A stretch of 64,000 nucleotides of DNA from DASQFQ01 sp963805525 (GTDB lineage: Bacteria > Actinomycetota > Thermoleophilia > Solirubrobacterales > Solirubrobacteraceae), in NCBI GenBank assembly GCA_963805525.1, contig CAWDUT010000004.1:1302001-1366000 (forward strand), read 5' to 3'. Positions 1 to 8,635 of this stretch are shown piece after piece. The notes under the pieces were generated by a model, which made no database searches, was not told the DNA's origin, and was given only the letters and a program-made list of their open reading frames with translations. The translations under genes and the position numbers were made by a program. Numbering within the stretch: the stretch's first letter is position 1; every line of letters begins with the position of its first letter.

Positions 1-2504
<2,504 letters not shown>

Positions 2505-2594
2505 GGGTGCGACTCCTCAGGGGACTCGGAGGACGGCAGAGCGAGGGGCGCGGGTGTTGCCTAAGAGGCATCAAAGCGCGACCGTCCAAGATAG

Positions 2595-2618
2595 CACAGG
2601 GGTACGCGGACCCCTGTG
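2595..2618 (-). promoter_or_regulatory. 9-bp inverted repeat in rpoB leader
   Basis: CACAGGGGT (2595-2603) and ACCCCTGTG (2610-2618) are perfect inverted repeats around a six-base loop, about 90 bases upstream of the rpoB start. It could be an RNA hairpin in the leader or a protein-binding site. No convincing promoter hexamers could be assigned beside it. Confidence 0.4.
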
Positions 2619-2782
2619 AGGGGCGTTCGGCTCTCACGGACCCCGTCCGGTGCGGCCCGTATGTGGCGGGCCAGCACGCTGGCGGACGGCTACGACTATT
2701 GGCCGACTCGGGGAGGAAGTGTAGAGGGGCGGTCAACCCCTAACGGCCTTGGACCGCGCAGATAGGGGTTTCGCCTGCCATG

Positions 2783-2832
2783 CACTCGGCCCGAGGGCGC
2801 CGCCGTTTGCGCGGCGCGACCGGGGCCGAGTG
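2783..2832 (-). promoter_or_regulatory. Stem-loop between rplL and rpoB (attenuator or processing site)
   Basis: CACTCGGCCC (2783-2792) pairs perfectly with GGGCCGAGTG (2823-2832). Inside it, GCGCCGC (2797-2803) pairs with GCGGCGC (2811-2817). The structure begins 13 bases after the rplL stop. No run of U follows on the minus strand, so it is not a classical intrinsic terminator. Partial attenuation or RNase III-type cleavage is the likeliest role. Confidence 0.6.
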
Positions 2833-2844
2833 CCTTCGGCGACG

Positions 2845-3231
2845 TTACTTGACTTCGACAGACCCTCCGGCCTCTTCGAGGTCGGCCTTCAGCTTCTCGG
2901 CCTCTTCCTTCTCGATGCCCTCCTTGATGGGGCCCGGGGCCTCGTCGACGAGCGCCTTGGCCTCCTTCAGGCCGAGGCCGGTCGCCGCGCGGACGACCTT
3001 GATGACCTGGATCTTCTTGTCGCCGGACGAGGTGAGGATGACGTCGAACGCCGTCTGCTCCTCCTCCTCGGCAGCGGCCTCACCGCCGCCGCCGCCACCG
3101 GCGGGGGCAGCCGCCGCGACGGCCGTCGCGGACACGCCGAACTCCTCCTCGAGCGCCTTGATGCGCTCGGAGAGCTCGAGCACGGAGATCTGCTTGAGCT
3201 CGTCGATCCACTCCTGGGTGCTGCTGGCCAT
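2845..3231 (-). CDS. rplL: 50S ribosomal protein L7/L12
   Basis: L7/L12 forms the flexible stalk of the large subunit that recruits and activates translational GTPases. The 128-residue protein has the standard plan: an N-terminal dimerisation domain (WIDELKQISVLELSERIKAL), an Ala/Gly-rich hinge at about 38-58, and the C-terminal domain with the factor-binding helix (KKIQVIKVVRAATGLGLKEAK). The ATG lies two bases after the rplJ stop, so the two are almost certainly translated together. A compound stem-loop follows the stop codon. Confidence 0.97.
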   Translation of the reverse strand: MASSTQEWIDELKQISVLELSERIKALEEEFGVSATAVAAAAPAGGGGGGEAAAEEEEQTAFDVILTSSGDKKIQVIKVVRAATGLGLKEAKALVDEAPGPIKEGIEKEEAEKLKADLEEAGGSVEVK

Positions 3232-3233
3232 GG

Positions 3234-3920
3234 TTACTCCTTCTCGGTTTCAGTCTGGGAATCGGTGTCGCCCTCGGCGGGCGGAGTGTCTTCGGCGGGC
3301 GCCGCCTCGGCGGCCGGCTCCTCGGGAGCGACCTCCTCGGCCGCCGGGGCCTCCTCGGCCGGAGCCGCCGGAGCCTCGGCCGCCGGAGCGGGGGCATCCC
3401 CGCCGACGAGCCCTTGGTCGGCGATCTGCGACAGCTGCCTCGCCAGGCCGCCGATGAGCCCGTTGAGCGCGCTCGCGAGGCCGGTGAGCGGCGACGCGAC
3501 CATGCCGACGAGCCGGCCGTAGAGCACCTCGCGGGTGGGCAGGCGTGCGATCGCGTCCATCTGCTCGGGCGAGAGCGCCTCGCTGTTCATCCAGCCGCCC
3601 TTGAACTCGAGCAGGCCGGACGCGCGGCGGAAGTCCGACAGCGCCTTGGCGGCCGCGGCGGCATCGCCGCGCACGAACGCCAGCGCGGTCGGGCCGTCGA
3701 GGAACGCCTTCAGGCCCTCGGCGCCGGCCTGGTCGGCCGCGCGCTCGGTCAGGGTGTTCTTGACGACGCGGAACGTGGCGTCGGCCTCGCGCAGGCGTGC
3801 GCGCAGCTCGGCGGCCTGCGGCACGGATGCGCCGCGGTAGTCGACCGCGTAGATCGCCTCCGCCTCCTGGATCTGCTGGGCCACCTCTTCGATGACCGCA
3901 GCCTTCTGCGTTCGGTCCAT
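3234..3920 (-). CDS. rplJ: 50S ribosomal protein L10 with long acidic C-terminal tail
   Basis: L10 anchors the L7/L12 dimers to the ribosome and typically represses its own operon by binding the leader RNA. Residues 1-165 carry the L10 core (YAVDYRGASVPQAAELRARL, FRVVKNTLTERA, ending in the helix that binds L7/L12). The protein then runs on for about 55 residues that are almost only Ala, Glu and Pro, giving 228 residues against the usual 165-180. The start ATG at 3920 gives the expected N-terminus. It lies 64 bases after rplA and 2 bases before rplL. Confidence 0.95.
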   Translation of the reverse strand: MDRTQKAAVIEEVAQQIQEAEAIYAVDYRGASVPQAAELRARLREADATFRVVKNTLTERAADQAGAEGLKAFLDGPTALAFVRGDAAAAAKALSDFRRASGLLEFKGGWMNSEALSPEQMDAIARLPTREVLYGRLVGMVASPLTGLASALNGLIGGLARQLSQIADQGLVGGDAPAPAAEAPAAPAEEAPAAEEVAPEEPAAEAAPAEDTPPAEGDTDSQTETEKE

Positions 3921-3984
3921 CCACTTCCTCCTAGCCCGGACTTACGGATCGCCGGGGGTCTTTGGGGGAAGGCTGTGCGCGCGC

Positions 3985-4725
3985 TTACGCCGCGGCAGCA
4001 GCCTCCTGAGCCTGAGCTTCGTCGATCAGATCCTTGGTCTTCGACGGGTCGACCTTGATGCCGGGGCCCATCGACGACGCGATGACGATCGAGCGGATGT
4101 AGCGGCCCTTCGCGGCCGACGGCTTCGCCCGGAGCAGCTCCTCGAGGATCGCCTGGTAGTTGCCGAGCAGCTGCTCGTCGTTGAACGAGGTCTTGCCGAC
4201 GACCATGTGGACGATCGCGGTGCGATCGGTGCGGTACTCGACCTTGCCGGCCTTGGACTCCTCGACGGCCTTGGCGACGTCCATCGTGACCGTGCCGACC
4301 TTCGGGTTCGGCATCTTGCCCTGGGGGCCGAGGATGCGGCCGAGGCGGCCGACGACGGGCATCATGTCCGGCGTCGCGATCGCGATGTCGAAGTCGGTGA
4401 AGCCCTCGTCCTGGATGCGCGCGGCGAGGTCCTCGGCGCCCACGAAGTCGGCGCCGGCCTCCTCGGCCTCGCGCGCCTTGTCGCCCTTGGCGAAGACGGC
4501 GATCGTGACGGACTTGCCGAGGCCGTGCGGGAGCGCGATCGTCCCGCGCAGCTGCTCGTCCGCGTGGCGGACGTTCAGCCCGGTGCGCACGTGCACCTCG
4601 ACGGACTCGTCGTACTTGGTGCCCTTGGTCTCCTTGAGGAGCCGGACCGCCTCACCGGGCGAGTAGAGCTTCTCGCGGTCGACCTTCGCGCGGGCCTCGA
4701 GATAGCGCTTGCCGTGCTTGGCCAT
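3985..4725 (-). CDS. rplA: 50S ribosomal protein L1
   Basis: L1 builds the mobile L1 stalk at the ribosomal E site and often represses the rplK-rplA operon. The 246-residue length is normal for actinobacteria. The N-terminus (MAKHGKRYLEARAKVDREK) and the conserved stretch DMMPVVGRLGRILGPQGKMP are diagnostic. Its ATG overlaps the rplK stop by one base (TAATG), giving direct translational coupling. Confidence 0.97.
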   Translation of the reverse strand: MAKHGKRYLEARAKVDREKLYSPGEAVRLLKETKGTKYDESVEVHVRTGLNVRHADEQLRGTIALPHGLGKSVTIAVFAKGDKAREAEEAGADFVGAEDLAARIQDEGFTDFDIAIATPDMMPVVGRLGRILGPQGKMPNPKVGTVTMDVAKAVEESKAGKVEYRTDRTAIVHMVVGKTSFNDEQLLGNYQAILEELLRAKPSAAKGRYIRSIVIASSMGPGIKVDPSKTKDLIDEAQAQEAAAAA

Positions 4726-5150
4726 TACGCAACCACCTCCACACCCATCGAGCGCGCCGTGCCGGCGATGATCTTGGCCGCCTGATCTACGTCGTGCGCG
4801 TTCAGGTCGGGCAGCTTCTTCTCGGCGATCTGGCGCACCTGGGCGTCGGTGATCGTGCCGACCTTGGTGCGGTTCGGCTCACCCGAGCCCTTCTCGATGC
4901 CGATCGCCTGGCGGATCAGGACGGCGGCCGGCGGCGTCTTGGTCACGAACGTGAACGAGCGGTCCTCGAAGACCGTGATCACGACCGGGATCGTGGTGCC
5001 GGCGTCGCTCTGCGTCTGGGCGTTGAACGCCTTGACGAACTCCATGATGTTGATGCCGTGCTGGCCCAGCGCCGGGCCCACCGGCGGAGCCGGGGACGCC
5101 TGGCCGCCAGGGGCCTGCAGCTTGATCGTCGTCAGAACCTTCTTAGCCAT
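4725..5150 (-). CDS. rplK: 50S ribosomal protein L11
   Basis: L11 forms the GTPase-associated centre with 23S rRNA and is the site sensed by RelA-type stringent factors and by thiopeptides. The 141-residue protein has the PAPPVGPALGQHGINIMEF motif of the N-terminal domain and a C-terminal RNA-binding domain (AKIIAGTARSMGVEVV). It starts ten bases after nusG and overlaps rplA by one base. Confidence 0.97.
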   Translation of the reverse strand: MAKKVLTTIKLQAPGGQASPAPPVGPALGQHGINIMEFVKAFNAQTQSDAGTTIPVVITVFEDRSFTFVTKTPPAAVLIRQAIGIEKGSGEPNRTKVGTITDAQVRQIAEKKLPDLNAHDVDQAAKIIAGTARSMGVEVVA

Positions 5151-5160
5151 TCAAATTGCC

Positions 5161-5682
5161 TCAGATCTTCTTGACCTGGTCGTAACCGACTTCGACCGGG
5201 GTCTCGCGTCCGAAGATAGATACCAGCACCTTCAGCTTGCCGGCGTCCTCGTTGATCTCCGAGATCTCGCCCGAGAAGTCCGACAGCGGGCCGGAGATGA
5301 CCTTGACCGACTCGCCGATGTTGAACTGGGCGCGGCTCGGCGCGCGGACCGCGACCTCGCGGTGCAGCAGCCGGTCGACCTCAGCCTGCGTCAGCGGGAT
5401 CGGCTCGTTCGAGGCGCCCACGAAGCCGGTGACCCCGGGCGTGCCCTTGACGACCTGCCAGGAGTCCTCGTTGAGGTCCATGTTCACCAGCACGTAGCCG
5501 GGCATGGTCCGCTTCTCGACGGAGATCTTCTGGTTGTCCTTCATCTCCTGCACGGTCTCCGTCGGCACGACGACCTGGCGCACGGCGCGGGTCTGGCCGA
5601 GCGAGGACACGCGGTGCTCGAGGTTCTGCTTGACCTTGTTCTCGTGCCCTGAATAGGTGTTGATGACGTACCAGCGAAACAT
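5161..5682 (-). CDS. nusG: Transcription termination/antitermination factor NusG
   Basis: NusG binds the clamp of elongating RNA polymerase and links it to Rho or the ribosome. The 173 residues begin MFRWYVINTYSGHENKVKQN, the standard NGN domain start, and end in a KOW domain (VKVISGPLSDFSGEISEI). The protein lacks the long N-terminal extension found in many Streptomyces NusG proteins. It lies 21 bases after secE, in the usual secE-nusG-rplK order. Confidence 0.97.
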   Translation of the reverse strand: MFRWYVINTYSGHENKVKQNLEHRVSSLGQTRAVRQVVVPTETVQEMKDNQKISVEKRTMPGYVLVNMDLNEDSWQVVKGTPGVTGFVGASNEPIPLTQAEVDRLLHREVAVRAPSRAQFNIGESVKVISGPLSDFSGEISEINEDAGKLKVLVSIFGRETPVEVGYDQVKKI

Positions 5683-5703
5683 GGATTCCTTGTATCTCGG
5701 GAG

Positions 5704-6276
5704 CTAGAGGATGGCGTCGACGATCGGCTTCCAGAGCGCATCCAGGAGGCCCAGATACGCCCCCGCGATGACGACGAAGCCGAGGACGACCGCGGTGGCC
5801 GAGCCGACCTGCTGCCGGTTCGGCCACTGGACGCGGCGGAGCTCGTCGGCGCTGTGCCGGAGGAAGGTGAGGACCCGGCCGCGCTGCTTGCGGGCGGGAG
5901 CGTGCTCATGGGCGATCTCGGGGTGCGCGCCGCCACGGCGGCGCGGCTCCTTGACCAGCACGTCCTCGGGCGCCTCGTCGGGCGCGCGCTCGAAGTCGTC
6001 GTCGACGAGCTCGTCGTCGTAGACGCCCGCAGCCACGTCCTCCGAGTCGGTGTTCGCCTGGAGCGCGCCCGTCTCGGCGAGCAGCGCCTCGTCGACATCG
6101 GCCGACGAGTGCTTCAGCGAGTCCGGCGTCGTGTGGCTCTCGCCCAGGCCGGCGTCGTCGGCGGTCGCGTCGTCGAGCCCGATGTCGCGAGCGTTCGCGG
6201 ACGAGCGGCCGCCGCGCGGGGCGGGGCCGCCCTGACGCTTGCGGCGCTGTTTCGCGCGCTGTCGATCACGGGCCAT
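5704..6276 (-). CDS. secE: Preprotein translocase subunit SecE with long hydrophilic N-terminus
   Basis: SecE clamps the SecY channel. The recognisable core is the last 60 residues: an amphipathic helix, the conserved VQWPNRQQV motif and a single membrane helix (VVLGFVVIAGAYLGLLDALW). Ahead of it lie about 125 hydrophilic, Arg-rich and then Asp/Glu-rich residues, making 190 residues where actinobacterial SecE is usually 60-120. The ATG at 6276 reads MARDRQRAKQRRKRQ and lies 13 bases after rpmG. The longer open frame upstream would overlap rpmG and is rejected. Confidence 0.93.
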   Translation of the reverse strand: MARDRQRAKQRRKRQGGPAPRGGRSSANARDIGLDDATADDAGLGESHTTPDSLKHSSADVDEALLAETGALQANTDSEDVAAGVYDDELVDDDFERAPDEAPEDVLVKEPRRRGGAHPEIAHEHAPARKQRGRVLTFLRHSADELRRVQWPNRQQVGSATAVVLGFVVIAGAYLGLLDALWKPIVDAIL

Positions 6277-6289
6277 CGCGATGGCTCCC

Positions 6290-6454
6290 CTATCGGGTCT
6301 CGCGGTGCCCGGTATGACGCCGGCACCAGCGGCAGTACTTCCGCAGCGAGATGCGGTCCGGGTTGTTCCGCTTGGACTTGTTGGTCTGGTAGTTCCGGCG
6401 CTTGCACTCCTCGCATGCGAGGGTGACTGCGATCCGGACGTCTCCGCGGGCCAT
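6290..6454 (-). CDS. rpmG: 50S ribosomal protein L33, zinc-binding form
   Basis: This 54-residue ribosomal protein begins MARGDVRIAVTLACEECKRR. Cysteines 14, 17, 41 and 44 form two CxxC pairs, the zinc-binding (C+) type. The downstream TNKSKRNNPDRISLRKYC stretch is typical of L33. It is the first gene of the rpmG-secE-nusG group, and a hairpin with a U-tract lies 38 bases upstream. It was found by translating the gap before secE. Confidence 0.95.
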   Translation of the reverse strand: MARGDVRIAVTLACEECKRRNYQTNKSKRNNPDRISLRKYCRWCRRHTGHRETR

Positions 6455-6492
6455 GAGGCGCTCCGAGGTCGTCGGCTAAAGAGCACCGGGCG

Positions 6493-6518
6493 AAAGAAAA
6501 CCCCGCACCGGTGCGAGG
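6493..6518 (-). terminator. Hairpin followed by U-tract upstream of rpmG
   Basis: CCCCGCACC (6501-6509) faces GGTGCGAGG (6510-6518), pairing over nine positions with one wobble. On the minus strand it is followed by TTTTCTTT (6500-6493). This has the form of an intrinsic terminator. It either ends the FAS-II operon that finishes at 6661, or attenuates the rpmG operon, whose start codon is only 38 bases further on. Confidence 0.55.
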
Positions 6519-6544
6519 TCGAACGATCAGTCTAGCGCGATCCC

Positions 6545-6567
6545 CTCGGCTCCGGAGCGGAGCCGAG
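6545..6567. promoter_or_regulatory. 9-bp inverted repeat between FAS-II operon and rpmG
   Basis: CTCGGCTCC (6545-6553) and GGAGCCGAG (6559-6567) pair perfectly around a five-base loop. Neither strand shows a following U-tract. On the minus strand a TAGACT hexamer lies just downstream (about 6529-6534) and could be a -10 element for rpmG, but no good -35 was seen. Confidence 0.35.
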
Positions 6568-6660
6568 CGACCCCCACTCCCCAGGGAGAGCCGCCCGGCC
6601 CGGCAAATCATTCGCCCCGGTTCCGATTCGCGGAATACCCGGGCTCGTGCGTTTTGGAAC

Positions 6661-7755
6661 TTACGTGGCCGCGAGCTCTGTGCGGCGCGCGCGAGCGGCC
6701 TCGCGCGTCATCTTCTGCTTGCCCCAGCGCACGGCCTGCGCGTACTCCATGAGCTTCGGGAAGTACTCGCGCAGCGGCGGCGCCTCGATGCCGGCGGGCA
6801 CCAGGACCGAGCGCGCCCGCGCGTCGTCGAAGACGACCCGCATGTCGAAGTACGGCACGTAGACGGAGTCGTGGTCGTCGGAGTCCGGATCGACCGGATC
6901 GACGAACGGCGGCACCGGCTTGCCGAAGTACTCGGAAGCGAACGTGGTGAGCTCGTCGACGGTCGCGGCGTTGCGCCCGGCGACGAGGTTGAACACGCCG
7001 GCCTCGCGGCGGTCGAGCAGATGGACGAGCGCGTCGGCGACGTAGTCGACCGGCACGATGTCCACGCGGCCGCTGGGCAGCGCGGGCAGCTCCTTGAAGA
7101 GGCCGCGCGAGTACGCCTGCATCGGCCAGTAGAGGACGTTGAAGGCGGGGGTCCAGCCCGTGTCGCTCTCGCCCATGACGATGCTCGGCCGCGCGATGGC
7201 GGGCCCGAGCTCGCGGGCCATCGCCACGATCTGCTCGGCGTCGGCCTTCGTCTGCTCGTAGGTGTTGCGGAACGACTGGCCGGTGTCGAGCTGGCGCTCG
7301 CGGAACGCGCCCTCGTGGCGGCCGCTGACGTAGGCGGTCGAGACGTGCACGAAGCGCTCGAGCCCGCCGCGCTCCTGCGCCTTCAGCGCGAAGTCGAGCA
7401 CGCGCGACGTGCCGTCGACGTTGATCGCGCGCGCCTCCGGCAGCGGCAGGTCGAACGAGATCGAGGCCGCGCAGTGCAGCACCGCGTGGGTGCGCTCGGC
7501 GACCTCGTCGGACCGGTCGACGAGGCCGAGCCCCGGCTGGGTGAGCTCGCCGCGCACGGCGCTCACGCGGTCGCGGTACGGCGCCGGGTCGTCCCACAGC
7601 GTGGCGAGCACGTCGTCGAGCCGGCGCTCGGCGCCCGCGTCGTCGTCGGCGCGCACCAGCGCGAGCACCTCGCGGTCACCGGCCTCGAGCACGCGCGCGA
7701 GCACCTCCATGCCGAGGAAGCCGGTGGCGCCGGTCAGGAACACGGCCGGCTTCAT
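6661..7755 (-). CDS. Extended SDR, fatty-acyl/thioester reductase-like
   Basis: This is a 364-residue extended short-chain dehydrogenase of the NAD_binding_4 (male-sterility/thioester-reductase) type. It starts MKPAVFLTGATGFLGMEVL, with the TGxxGFLG nucleotide motif, and carries STAYVSGRHEG with a downstream YEQTK giving the catalytic Tyr and Lys. Such enzymes reduce acyl thioesters or act as acyl-reductase domains. The ATG overlaps the fabI TGA (ATGA), so it is the last coupled gene of the FAS-II operon. Its substrate may be an acyl-ACP or acyl-CoA; that is inference from position. It could instead be a general NAD-dependent epimerase. Confidence 0.75.
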   Translation of the reverse strand: MKPAVFLTGATGFLGMEVLARVLEAGDREVLALVRADDDAGAERRLDDVLATLWDDPAPYRDRVSAVRGELTQPGLGLVDRSDEVAERTHAVLHCAASISFDLPLPEARAINVDGTSRVLDFALKAQERGGLERFVHVSTAYVSGRHEGAFRERQLDTGQSFRNTYEQTKADAEQIVAMARELGPAIARPSIVMGESDTGWTPAFNVLYWPMQAYSRGLFKELPALPSGRVDIVPVDYVADALVHLLDRREAGVFNLVAGRNAATVDELTTFASEYFGKPVPPFVDPVDPDSDDHDSVYVPYFDMRVVFDDARARSVLVPAGIEAPPLREYFPKLMEYAQAVRWGKQKMTREAARARRTELAAT

Positions 7756-8546
7756 GCCACCGCCTCTTCGCGGTCGGGCACGGGCGCGGTGCCCATGGCG
7801 TGGAAGCCGCCGTCGACGTGCAGGATCTCGCCGGTGATCGCGCGCGAGTGGTCGCTCAGCAGGAAGCACACGGAGGCCGCGACGGGGCCGGCGTCCTCGG
7901 TGTCCCAGCCCAGCGGCGCCTGCGTCTCCCACGCGCGCGCGAGATCGTCGAACCCGGGGATGCCGTTGGCGGCCAGCGTGCCGAGCGGTCCGGCGCTGAC
8001 CAGGTTCACGCGCACGCCCTTCGGACCGAGGTCGCGGGCGAGGTAGCGCGAGACGGCCTCGAGGCCGGCCTTGGCGACGCCCATCCAGTCGTAGACCGGC
8101 CAGGCGACCTGCGCGTCGAAGTCCATCCCGACGATCGCGCCGCCGTCCTCCATCAGCGGCAGCACCGCCGCGGAGAGCGCCTTCAGCGAGTACGCGCTCG
8201 TCTGGAACGCCATCGTGGCGCTCTCCGGCGGCGTCTCGAGGAAGTTGCCCCCGAGCGCGTCGGCGGGAGCGTGCGCGATCGCGTGCAGGACACCGTCGAC
8301 GCGGCCCCAGCGCTCGCGCAGGTCGTCCACGACGGCCTGCAGCTGCTCGGGATCGTTGACGTCGAGGTCGAGGACGTCGACCGTCTGCGGCAGCCGCGTG
8401 GCGGCGCGCTCGGTCATCCGCTTGGCCCGGCCGAAGCCGGTCAGCACGACCTCGGCGCCCGCCTCCTGTGCCTGGCGGGCGACCTCCCAGGCGATCGAGT
8501 CCTTGGTGATCACACCGGTGATCAGCAGTTTCTTGTCTTGCAGCAT
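7752..8546 (-). CDS. fabI: Enoyl-[acyl-carrier-protein] reductase (NADH)
   Basis: FabI reduces trans-2-enoyl-ACP in the last step of each elongation round. The 264-residue protein has the FabI/InhA start (KKLLITGVITKDSIAW), and Tyr152 and Lys159 in the Y-x6-K spacing that separates FabI from ordinary SDRs. It ends with ITGEILHVDGGFHAMG. Its ATG is coupled to a 29-codon ORF (TGATG), and its stop overlaps the downstream reductase. InhA-type inhibitors such as triclosan would be expected to act here; that is family knowledge. Confidence 0.92.
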   Translation of the reverse strand: MLQDKKLLITGVITKDSIAWEVARQAQEAGAEVVLTGFGRAKRMTERAATRLPQTVDVLDLDVNDPEQLQAVVDDLRERWGRVDGVLHAIAHAPADALGGNFLETPPESATMAFQTSAYSLKALSAAVLPLMEDGGAIVGMDFDAQVAWPVYDWMGVAKAGLEAVSRYLARDLGPKGVRVNLVSAGPLGTLAANGIPGFDDLARAWETQAPLGWDTEDAGPVAASVCFLLSDHSRAITGEILHVDGGFHAMGTAPVPDREEAVA

Positions 8547-8635
8547 CAGAGAGGGATCAACACCCTTCCATCGTCGAGTACGACCCGCCCGCCGGTGTCG
8601 AGCACCACGGGGGGCTTCGGGTTCTGCTTCGTCAT
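8546..8635 (-). CDS. 29-residue ORF inside the FAS-II operon
   Basis: A 29-codon ORF (MTKQNPKPPVVLDTGG then RVVLDDGRVLIPL) fills the gap between the carboxylase gene and fabI. Its ATG overlaps the carboxylase TGA (ATGA, 8632-8635) and its own TGA overlaps the fabI ATG (TGATG). It contains two similar short strands, VVLDTGG and VVLDDG. It may be a genuine small protein or a coupling leader that carries ribosomes to fabI. No family was recognised. Confidence 0.55.
   Translation of the reverse strand: MTKQNPKPPVVLDTGGRVVLDDGRVLIPL

Larger units (their letters stand above)
2505..2844 (-). other. rplL-rpoB intergenic leader
   Basis: This 340-base gap lies inside the ribosomal/RNA polymerase block. 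It holds a strong compound stem-loop just after rplL (2783-2832) and a 9-bp inverted repeat nearer rpoB (2595-2618), then the rpoB ribosome-binding site. No ORF in it looks like a real gene. In many bacteria this gap carries partial attenuation or RNA processing that sets rpoB below rplL expression. That role is inferred here from position and structure only. Confidence 0.7.

Noticed and set aside
2700..2760. rpoB promoter with TTGACC on the minus strand
   Set aside because: A good -35 is present, but no -10 lies at 16-18 bases, so it was not called.
6520..6545. tRNA near rpmG, where tRNA-Trp often lies
   Set aside because: A GTTCGA stretch resembles a T-loop, but the acceptor, D and anticodon stems cannot be formed.
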